Shown: one piece after another, positions 1-5,598 of the stretch
Numbering within the stretch: position 1 is the stretch's first letter
Layout: every line of letters begins with the position of its first letter
NCBI GenBank assembly: GCA_022424805.1
Contig: JAKMGR010000315.1
Span: 1-5,784, forward strand
Direction of reading: 5' to 3'
Source: Verrucomicrobiales bacterium
GTDB taxonomy: Bacteria; Verrucomicrobiota; Verrucomicrobiia; Verrucomicrobiales; DEV007
DNA length: 5,784 bases
Notes under the pieces: generated by a model
Seen by the model: the letters and a program-made list of their open reading frames with translations, nothing else
The model's database searches: none
Told to the model about the DNA's origin: nothing
Position numbers and translations under genes: made by a program

Positions 1-585
1 GGTGGTGATCGAGGAGACCATGCCTATTTGCAGACTGGTGTGATGGCTCACTTTCGCCGTCGCTTTGGCTGGGTGCTTGTCCTGGGATTTCTGGCTTTGG
101 CCTCGGGATTCGTTCTCCACGGTTACGAGAACGTGATGACAGCCTACTTTGTTCTGGCAATTTACTATCCGATGGTCGTTGCTGCCGGCGGAAATACCGG
201 TGCTCAATCAGCAACCATGGTGATTCGCGCGATGTCGCTGGGGGAGTTGGATAGCAGGGAGTTTGGGCGAGTTGTCTGGAAAGAGAGCCGGGTTGGGATC
301 TTGCTGGGGGTATTTTTGGGATTGTGTGTTGCTGTTCAGGTGTATTTTTTGCTTCCGGAGAGATTTGCTCCCGAAGGGCTGTCGATGGGATTGGTGAGCA
401 TCGTTGTTGCGGTCGCTCTGACCCTGCAGATATTCACGTCGACTTTGTTTGGGGCGCTTCTCCCGATTCTAGCTCGAATCCTCAAGCTTGACCCTGCTGT
501 TGTCGCATCTCCGGCGACCACGACGATTGTCGATGTGAGCGGTTCAGTGATCTACTTCACGATCGCCAAGATTGTCTTCTTTTAG
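1..585 (+). CDS. mgtE: MgtE-family magnesium transporter, C-terminal membrane domain (5' end outside window)
   Basis: The reading frame is open from base 1 and ends at a TAG at 583-585, so the gene starts left of the window and only its last 194 residues are seen. They cover the whole membrane domain expected of MgtE, with about five hydrophobic segments at fragment residues 24-40, 48-66, 97-117, 128-157 and 176-193. The family signature GGNTGAQSATMVIR lies at residues 63-76. The last helix carries TTTIVDVSG; its Asp (fragment residue 178) corresponds to the conserved Asp of the ion pathway in characterised MgtE channels. The stretch DHAYLQT before the first helix matches the usual plug-helix connection. 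Family members are inner-membrane, Mg2+-gated dimeric channels with cytoplasmic N and CBS domains; those domains would lie upstream and cannot be checked. An internal TTG at 28 or ATG at 43 is not a likely start because the homology begins before both. The 3' end overlaps the opposite-strand EF-hand remnant by 29 bases. No strong terminator follows; GATCGC (561-566) and GCGATC (585-590) form only a weak wide-loop inverted repeat. Confidence 0.92.
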   Translation, partial: GGDRGDHAYLQTGVMAHFRRRFGWVLVLGFLALASGFVLHGYENVMTAYFVLAIYYPMVVAAGGNTGAQSATMVIRAMSLGELDSREFGRVVWKESRVGILLGVFLGLCVAVQVYFLLPERFAPEGLSMGLVSIVVAVALTLQIFTSTLFGALLPILARILKLDPAVVASPATTTIVDVSGSVIYFTIAKIVFF

Positions 586-1011
586 CGATCACTCCCTTTC
601 GGTTTTTTCCCTTGCCCTTGCCCTTGCCACCGACCATGGGTGGGCGCTTGCCTGCAGCGAGGGAAGCAAATTCATCGAAGCTGAGGTGAGAGTTTCGATC
701 CTCATCGAGGCGTGCAAAATAGACCTCTACCATGTCACGTCCGCCGCGCTGGCGCATTCTGCCAGCCAACCTCGTTCGGTTGCATTCGGACTCGCTAAGT
801 TGATCGTGGCGGTCATGTTCTGCGTCGCGAAACTCGGCCATGACAAAATTTTCCGGATCTTCCAGATATTCACGATTGACTGCGGAGATAGCGTGCCTCC
901 ACTCCCGGGTATACACGAATCCGTCCCGGTCTATTTCACGAAATTCGAGTTCGATACCTTCCTCTTTTTTAGATCTCCAGAAGCCTGAAGAAACTCGTTT
1001 GTGTCGAGCTT
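557..1011 (-). pseudogene. EF-hand calcium-binding protein, frameshifted and 5'-truncated remnant
   Basis: The longest open piece runs from a GTG at 916 to a stop at 557 (119 residues). Related sequence continues upstream of that GTG with no further ATG, GTG or TTG in frame, so the GTG is probably not the original start. Four EF-hand-like segments can be read. From the right they are ADDKLDTNEFL (about 1017-988, one frame), FREIDRDGFVYTREW (about 943-899, another frame), FRDAEHDRHDQLSESE (113-residue region 29-44 of the GTG product, loop E33 to E44) and DEDRNSHLSFDEF (residues 71-83, the best loop, with D, D, N, L and E at positions 1, 3, 5, 8 and 12). The second loop is two residues short and the last two lack the usual Gly at position 6. 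A single-base slip in the A6 run (T6 on the plus strand, 965-970) would join the first hand to the second as GDLKKEEGIELEF. The C-terminus is a Gly/Lys tail (GGKGKGKGK). If the 119-residue frame is expressed it would be a small EF-hand protein, and an automated annotation could list it as a CDS at 557-916. I judge it a decaying gene. The original was probably an exported protein, but no signal peptide survives. Confidence 0.62.
609..626. repeat. Hexamer tandem repeat, three copies of CCCTTG
   Basis: Three perfect head-to-tail copies of CCCTTG occur here, with a further CC after them and a T6 run just before (603-608). On the minus strand the repeat encodes the Gly-Lys alternation of the EF-hand remnant's tail. 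The repeat and the neighbouring homopolymer are natural slippage sites. One extra or missing base in the T6 run would move the remnant's stop to 582-584, next to the mgtE stop. Confidence 0.8.
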
Positions 1012-1157
1012 GTCGTCCGCACCAGCATTCAGGCCTGTCACTCGATCCGAAATCTGATCTTTCGCCGTGAGAAAAAGCCCAGGCGTCCTCTTTCCTCCAG
1101 CGAGCCGACTACGGCACGGAGAATAGGAGCGTAATCCTCTACGACAAGGACTCTCAT
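1009..1157 (-). pseudogene. Response regulator receiver domain (OmpR/PhoB-like), internally deleted remnant
   Basis: An ATG at 1157 opens with MRVLVVEDYAPILRAVVGSL, a textbook receiver-domain N-terminus including the acidic pair E7-D8. This frame is recognisable to about base 1086 and then runs as unrelated sequence to a stop at 1038-1040. In a second frame on the same strand, bases about 1086-1012 read TPGLFLTAKD followed by RVTGLNAGADD, the beta-4 Thr region (LTA) and the alpha-4 to beta-5 region (GADD) of the same domain. The stretch between, roughly 50 residues in a normal receiver and including the phosphorylated Asp, is missing, and the frames no longer match. After GADD the usual KPF motif and the whole DNA-binding domain are absent, and EF-hand sequence follows. 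The gene cannot give a functional regulator. It points away from the propeller gene, so in an ancestor it may have been divergently transcribed from it. No sensor kinase gene is visible. The identity of both halves is clear; the deletion sizes are estimates from the family's usual spacing. Confidence 0.78.
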
Positions 1158-1304
1158 AAAATTGCTGTTCAGGTAACCTACCAGATTCGGGCGGGAGAGA
1201 TTAGGAAAAGATGAGGATTTGAAACTAGTCTCGACCTGATAAATGCCGTGATCGAGGCAGTTTTTGTGTTTTTCCCGGCGATTCAATCTTCCCACAGTCG
1301 TCGC
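1158..1304. other. Intergenic gap upstream of the propeller gene
   Basis: These 147 bases separate the broken response regulator (leftward) from the propeller gene (rightward) and must hold the promoter of the latter unless it is transcribed from mgtE. I see a TTGAAA at 1219-1224 and a GATAAA at 1238-1243, but the spacing of 13 bases is too short for a standard sigma-70 promoter. No operator repeat, riboswitch or small gene could be recognised. Confidence 0.4.
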
Positions 1305-4094
1305 ATGCGACAGAGCGCCTGCCTTCTCATTTCGATTCTCTTCTTTTCTTGTGGAGCACTTTCCGCTGCTGATTGGCCTATGTGGAGGCATGATGCCGGA
1401 CGAACAGCTGCTTCACCGGGCACACTGCCTGAGTCTCTGAAAGTAATTTGGTCTCGGGATCTGCCGGCTTCAGATCCCGCTTATCAGGACGCGCGACTTC
1501 AGTTTGATCGTGTCGCGGAACCCATCGTTGTCGGGAAGAGATTGATTGTCGGATCAAATTCAACCGACAGAGTTGCCGCTTTCGACACTGAGACCGGGGA
1601 GCTGATCTGGGAATTCGCCACCAACGGGCCGGTTCGTTTTGCTCCTGTAGGGGGAGAAGGCCGCGTCATTTTCGGATCTGACGATGGCTGCGTGTATTGC
1701 CTCAAGGTCAGTGACGGATCTCTGGTTTGGAAAAAGCGTGCCGTTCCTTCCGAGCGTCTCGTCCTCGGGAACCAACGTCTCATTTCTGTTTGGCCAATAC
1801 GAGGCGGTCCGGTTTTGCACGAGGGAAAAGTCTATTTTACCGCAGGTGTCTGGCCGCTCGAAGGAACTTTTATTTTCTGTGTCGATGCAAAGACGGGGGA
1901 TACGATCTGGAGAAATGACAGCTCGGCCTACCTCTATGGGATTCATCCGCACAACGCGGAAGCATACGGTGGCGTGGCACCGCAGGGCTACCTCCTACTT
2001 GATGGAAAAGACCTTGTTGTCCCCTGCAGCCAGGCCTATCCAGCACGCTTCAATCCGGAAACGGGTGAGCTGACAGATTTCGCTCTACCGGCTCCCGGGC
2101 GCCTTCCGGGTGGGTGGTTTGCCTCCACTCCGGCGGAGGAAGAGGCTCTCAAGCTCCGTCGTCGCGGTCTTTTGTTTGATGATGAAGTGAATAAAAAACC
2201 GCACGAAGACAAGATGCGGTCGGAAGGTGTCACCGGCGTTCGCAATACGATTCGAACTCGTGATACAGAAATTTCTTTTCTGAAGAAGCTGCCCGGAGTC
2301 GAGGGCGAAATTGGATCGCTTCTCAGTGCAGACGGGAAGTTGTTTGCCGTCACCAAAGAGGATCGGCTCTACGCACTGGGTGCTTCTTCCAGAAAACCGA
2401 CTCACCATCCAATTGATTCTCCATCTTCGACTGCGGAGAGCGAATCGCCTTTTCCGAAAGAAATTTCCCTGCCTCGGCACGGATATGTTGTCGCGTACGG
2501 AGTCACCGATGTGGCATCGCTTTCGCATATCGCAAAGGGCACTGACCTTCCCATTACCAGCGTGGTTCCAGCTGGAGAGAAAGCGCAGGCTTTGCGCGGG
2601 AAGAACCATCTTCCGAGTAAAATTCACGTGATCTCAGGCAGCAACTTCACCGCAGGGAGTCCGGCCCTTTCGTTTCCGCCCTACTTTGCTTCCCTCGTAT
2701 GGGTAGATGAATCAGTTTCATTGATGCCAGAAGAATTTGCGGCGCTCCATAAATCGCTGCGCCCCTTCGGTGGAATGCTTATTACGAAAAATCCGGAAAT
2801 CGCTTCCCTAGCGGAGCAGCATCCTGATTCGATTCCTGTCAGAACTGTGGGAGATGGATGGTCTGTGATCGAACGCTCCGGGTCACTGCCCGGCACCAAA
2901 AACACCCAGGCCGACTGGGCCACCAGTGAGGATCAACTCGTCAAAGCGCCCTTTGGTCTGCTCTGGTTTGGTGATTCCGTTACTCATTTCAAGAGATCGC
3001 CTCAGCCAAAGTTTATCGACGGGGTCATGATTTCGAATCCGAAAGATTGGACCGACGCGTCGACCCGACAGGGAAAGGTCGATTACCGCCTGCTCGAAAC
3101 CACTTTCACGGATGCCTACACCGGCCGGGTTTTGGCTGCCGAGGAAGAGCCCGAGTTGAGGCAAAGTTTTTCTGAGTTCGACAACAAAACGATACAACCG
3201 TCGCAATATCGTCCTCCCAGACAGAAAGACGATTGGAAGCCCGATGCCCCTCGTGCAGGGGAGCGGATCAATCCGATGACCGGAGAAACCGAACCCCGCA
3301 CTTTCCCTAAGAGCTATGGTTGCGATGGGGGTTTCGATTACGGATTTGTCTATTCGATGAGAAGCGGAACGCCTGCCGTCTATGACAAAACGGTCGAGAG
3401 CGGAACGATCAACATCAGCGGCCCGCGGAGCGGTTGCACGAATAGCGTTGTCCCCGCCAATGGCATATTGAATCTCCCGTATTTTTACGAGGGGTGCACC
3501 TGCAGCTATCCTCTCCCTATGTCGCTCGCTCTTGTCGGCATGCCGGAACCGTTCGAGCAATGGGCATCGTGGGGTGAGGTCCCGGCGGAAGAACTCTCGG
3601 GCAAGATCCAGCGAGTTGGCCTCAACTTTGGCGCGCCTGGTGATCGCACAATCCGCGACGGAACCCTTTGGCTCGATATTCCCAACGTCGGTGGTCCATC
3701 ACCGTCGATCGAGGTGACGACCGATCCACCCCTGGAGGAACTCTCTCTGCACTATCGACATTCCGTCTTTCTCACCGGAGGAGGCAAGGGGTGGCCATGG
3801 GTCGCCGGGTCCGGAGTCGCGGGGGCAAAATCCGTGAGGCTCGATGGCGTGAAACCGGGGACTTATCGTATTCGAATCACGTCTTCGGAAATTTCATCCT
3901 CCGGCGAAATCCCCGGCCCGCTCGCGCCGGACGCGCCCGCAAAGTTTTCGACCTGGGATGGAAAAGAAATCGAAGTGGGGGAGGATGGAAAACTCTCGGT
4001 CGAGCTTCCTGATTCAGAAGGGAAAATTCTCCTGCTGCACGGGATGGAAATCATTCGCGCAGAGCTGCCGGTCACGGAAATTCCGAAGTGGTGA
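1305..4094 (+). CDS. Exported PQQ-like beta-propeller protein with degenerate methyltransferase-like insert
   Basis: Predicted product of 929 residues. The ATG at 1305 is preferred over an in-frame GTG at 1248 because it places a signal peptide at the N-terminus (MRQSACLLISILFFSC, likely cleavage after ALSA at residue 21); no clear Shine-Dalgarno site precedes either. The mature protein begins DWPMWRHDAGRT, a common opening of PQQ-like propellers. Blade motifs of the type A-x-D-x-x-T-G-x-x-x-W occur at about 90-104 (AAFDTETGELIWEF), 130-143 and 190-203, and a later one at 602-610 (TDAYTGRVL). Residues about 392-497 interrupt the propeller and follow the layout of a Rossmann-fold methyltransferase, but the usual SAM-binding acidic and glycine residues are not evident. 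A conserved Cys block follows (C673, C711, and C731-T-C733), with NISGPRSGCTNSVVPANG at about 703-720. The C-terminal third (about 768-860) looks like a beta-sandwich: NFGAPGD, DGTLWLDIP, WPWVAGSGV. No haem motif (CxxCH) was seen, and the quinone-binding residues of true PQQ dehydrogenases could not be confirmed, so no enzyme activity is assigned. Some related proteins carry a BamB-like label, which overstates the similarity. The protein probably acts in the periplasm or at the cell surface. The gene stands alone and converges on ffh. Confidence 0.88.
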   Translation: MRQSACLLISILFFSCGALSAADWPMWRHDAGRTAASPGTLPESLKVIWSRDLPASDPAYQDARLQFDRVAEPIVVGKRLIVGSNSTDRVAAFDTETGELIWEFATNGPVRFAPVGGEGRVIFGSDDGCVYCLKVSDGSLVWKKRAVPSERLVLGNQRLISVWPIRGGPVLHEGKVYFTAGVWPLEGTFIFCVDAKTGDTIWRNDSSAYLYGIHPHNAEAYGGVAPQGYLLLDGKDLVVPCSQAYPARFNPETGELTDFALPAPGRLPGGWFASTPAEEEALKLRRRGLLFDDEVNKKPHEDKMRSEGVTGVRNTIRTRDTEISFLKKLPGVEGEIGSLLSADGKLFAVTKEDRLYALGASSRKPTHHPIDSPSSTAESESPFPKEISLPRHGYVVAYGVTDVASLSHIAKGTDLPITSVVPAGEKAQALRGKNHLPSKIHVISGSNFTAGSPALSFPPYFASLVWVDESVSLMPEEFAALHKSLRPFGGMLITKNPEIASLAEQHPDSIPVRTVGDGWSVIERSGSLPGTKNTQADWATSEDQLVKAPFGLLWFGDSVTHFKRSPQPKFIDGVMISNPKDWTDASTRQGKVDYRLLETTFTDAYTGRVLAAEEEPELRQSFSEFDNKTIQPSQYRPPRQKDDWKPDAPRAGERINPMTGETEPRTFPKSYGCDGGFDYGFVYSMRSGTPAVYDKTVESGTINISGPRSGCTNSVVPANGILNLPYFYEGCTCSYPLPMSLALVGMPEPFEQWASWGEVPAEELSGKIQRVGLNFGAPGDRTIRDGTLWLDIPNVGGPSPSIEVTTDPPLEELSLHYRHSVFLTGGGKGWPWVAGSGVAGAKSVRLDGVKPGTYRIRITSSEISSSGEIPGPLAPDAPAKFSTWDGKEIEVGEDGKLSVELPDSEGKILLLHGMEIIRAELPVTEIPKW

Positions 4095-4132
4095 GAGCAC
4101 CACGCACACCCAACCCTGTTGACTCGACGAAT

Positions 4133-4148
4133 TGACCCTGCTGGGTCA
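4133..4148. terminator. Possible bidirectional hairpin terminator between convergent genes
   Basis: TGACCC (4133-4138) pairs perfectly with GGGTCA (4143-4148) around a TGCT loop. With a two-base bulge, CGA before and TCG after can extend the stem. It lies in the 75-base gap between the stops of the propeller gene and ffh, where a shared terminator is expected. There is no T-run on either side, so intrinsic termination would be weak. Confidence 0.35.
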
Positions 4149-4169
4149 TCGACTACACCCTCATGGATC

Positions 4170-5510
4170 TCAGAAGGGGAGGCCACCGCCTGCTCCGCCA
4201 CCGCCGAATTGCTTCATCATTTTGCTCATTTTGCCTTTGCTGCGCATCATCTTGCGCATCTGGCCGAATTGTTTGAGCAGCGTATTGACTTGAGTGACGC
4301 TGGTACCGCTGCCTGCGGCGATACGTTTGCGACGGGACGCCTTGATGATTTCGGGACGGGTTCGCTCTTTCGGCGTCATGGAGAGAATGATGGCTTCGAG
4401 GTGTTTCATTCGCTTTTCGTCGAGGTCGACGCCCTGCAATTTGTCCTTCATTCCGGGAATCATCCCCATGAGACTTTGCATGCCGCCCATGCGATTCATC
4501 ATTCGCATTTGAGCGAGAAAATCTTCGAAATCGAATTTATTTTTCTTCATCCGCTCGGCCATGCGGAGCGCTTCATCCTGATCGACGGCTTCAGCGGCGG
4601 CTTCGACGAGTCCAACCACGTCTCCCATGCCGAGGATTCTTCCGGCCATTCGATCAGGGACGAAAGCTTCGAAGTCGGACATCTTTTCCCCAACACCGAC
4701 AAACTTGATCGGCTTCTGGGTGATGCTTCGCATCGAGAGCGCGGCCCCTCCTCGGGCGTCACCGTCGAGCTTGGTGAGAACGAGTCCGGTCACGCCGATC
4801 TGCTCGTCGAAGGTCTGGGCAACGCTTACAGCCTGCTGGCCGGTTGCGGAGTCAGCAACGAGTAGGGTTTCTTTCGGATCGAGAAAATCGCGGACGTCTT
4901 TGAGTTCCTGAATCAGGGCGTCGTCGACTTCCTGGCGACCGGCGGTATCGAAAATGATGACCGTTCCGTTCTGATCATCGGCCCATTTGAGTGCCTGCTT
5001 GGCGACTTTGAGAACGCTTTTCTCTCCGGCTTCGGGTCGGAAAACGGGAACGTCTATCTGTTTTGCGAGGGTCACAAGCTGGTCGACGGCAGCAGGGCGG
5101 TAGAGGTCGCAGGCAACGAGAAGAGGACGCCGACCTTCTTTGCGAAGATGGAGCGCCAGCTTGGCGGAGGTGGTGGTTTTACCTGCTCCGTTGAGACCGA
5201 CCATGAGGATGCGCGCGGGCGGATTCAGATCGAGCGGGGCGGCGTCGCCTCCGAGGAGCTCGGCCAGTTCGTCGTTGAATATTTTGACGATCTGTTGGCC
5301 TGGCTTGATGCTTTTCAGCACCTTTTCACCCATCGCCTGTTCTTTGACCTTGGCGATAAATTCTTTGGCGACGGAAAATTCTACGTCAGCTTCGAGCAGG
5401 GCGAGTCGGACTTCGCGGAGGGCGTCGGAAATGTTTTTTTCCGAGAGCTTGCCGTGGCCGCGAAGCTTTTTGAAAGTTTCCTGGAGGTTGTCTGAAAGGG
5501 AGGAAAACAT
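4170..5510 (-). CDS. ffh: Signal recognition particle protein Ffh (SRP54), GTPase
   Basis: Complete 446-residue protein, the normal length for bacterial Ffh. It binds the 4.5S/6S SRP RNA and signal sequences emerging from the ribosome, and with its receptor FtsY delivers nascent membrane proteins to the Sec translocon. The N domain (about 1-90) begins MFSSLSDNLQETFKKL and contains ALREVRLALLEADV at 30-43. The G domain shows the P-loop GLNGAGKTT (105-113), DLYRPAA (135-141), DTAGR (198-202), TGQQAV (223-228), TKLDGDARGG (246-255) and GVGEK (272-276). The M domain (about 326-433) is Met-rich, with the finger-loop region near MGGMQSLMGMIPGM (341-354) and the RNA-binding motif RRKRIAAGSGTS (393-404). 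A Gly-rich tail ends in LPF. The ATG at 5510 is fixed by homology, although the frame stays open for 85 more codons upstream. No Shine-Dalgarno sequence precedes it: the bases where one is expected form a short GC palindrome (5517-5527). The rpsP gene, often next to ffh, is not downstream here. The gene may be cotranscribed with the unidentified gene that ends 88 bases upstream. Confidence 0.97.
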   Translation of the reverse strand: MFSSLSDNLQETFKKLRGHGKLSEKNISDALREVRLALLEADVEFSVAKEFIAKVKEQAMGEKVLKSIKPGQQIVKIFNDELAELLGGDAAPLDLNPPARILMVGLNGAGKTTTSAKLALHLRKEGRRPLLVACDLYRPAAVDQLVTLAKQIDVPVFRPEAGEKSVLKVAKQALKWADDQNGTVIIFDTAGRQEVDDALIQELKDVRDFLDPKETLLVADSATGQQAVSVAQTFDEQIGVTGLVLTKLDGDARGGAALSMRSITQKPIKFVGVGEKMSDFEAFVPDRMAGRILGMGDVVGLVEAAAEAVDQDEALRMAERMKKNKFDFEDFLAQMRMMNRMGGMQSLMGMIPGMKDKLQGVDLDEKRMKHLEAIILSMTPKERTRPEIIKASRRKRIAAGSGTSVTQVNTLLKQFGQMRKMMRSKGKMSKMMKQFGGGGAGGGLPF

Positions 5511-5567
5511 GATGATCGCGCTGCGCGCGGTAAAAGGTGGTCGGTGAGAAGGTAAGAAAGTGCAGGG

Positions 5568-5582
5568 ATCCGCTTCGCGGAT
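5568..5582 (-). other. Short perfect hairpin between the upstream gene and ffh
   Basis: ATCCGC (5568-5573) and GCGGAT (5577-5582) are perfect inverted copies separated by three bases. On the transcribed (minus) strand the apex reads GCGAAGC, a sequence known to form an unusually stable mini-hairpin. It sits 16 bases past the upstream gene's stop and 57 bases before the ffh start. No T-run follows it in the direction of transcription, so it is not a standard intrinsic terminator. It could act as an mRNA 3'-end stabiliser, an attenuator or a processing site; none of these is shown. Confidence 0.45.
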
Positions 5583-5598
5583 TTGGAAAGGGGCTTTG

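Noticed and set aside
1..41. Possible frameshift in mgtE at the left edge, because frame 2 reads VVIEET, resembling the MgtE CBS-membrane linker
   Set aside because: Frame 1 (GGDRGDHAYLQT) also fits an MgtE linker and is continuous into the membrane domain. Six residues are too few to claim damage; sequence to the left is needed.
572..988. A 138-codon plus-strand open frame after mgtE
   Set aside because: It mirrors the EF-hand remnant, starts inside mgtE, and its product has no recognisable domain, while the minus strand here shows EF-hand loops.
1219..1243. TTGAAA and GATAAA as a promoter for the propeller gene
   Set aside because: The boxes are only 13 bases apart and the -10 match is weak; a chance match is likely.
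1320..1370. Lipoprotein signal in the propeller protein, from the Cys at residue 16
   Set aside because: The residues before the Cys (FFS) do not fit the usual lipobox, whereas ALSA followed by Ala-Asp is a good signal peptidase I site.
1038..1391. A 117-codon minus-strand frame containing the receiver N-terminus
   Set aside because: Only the part from the ATG at 1157 resembles a protein family. Upstream it overlaps the signal peptide end of the propeller gene, and the last residues after about 1086 are out of frame with the receiver.
2883..3560. A 225-codon open frame on the minus strand opposite the propeller gene
   Set aside because: It is antisense to a gene with clear domain content, and its Arg/Ile-rich product shows no motif. 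It is a shadow frame.
4119..4865. A 248-codon open frame on the plus strand opposite ffh
   Set aside because: It lies wholly antisense to the certain ffh gene. The His/Phe/Ser-rich, low-complexity product is what the reverse of Lys/Met/Asp-rich Ffh codons gives, and it shows no domain.
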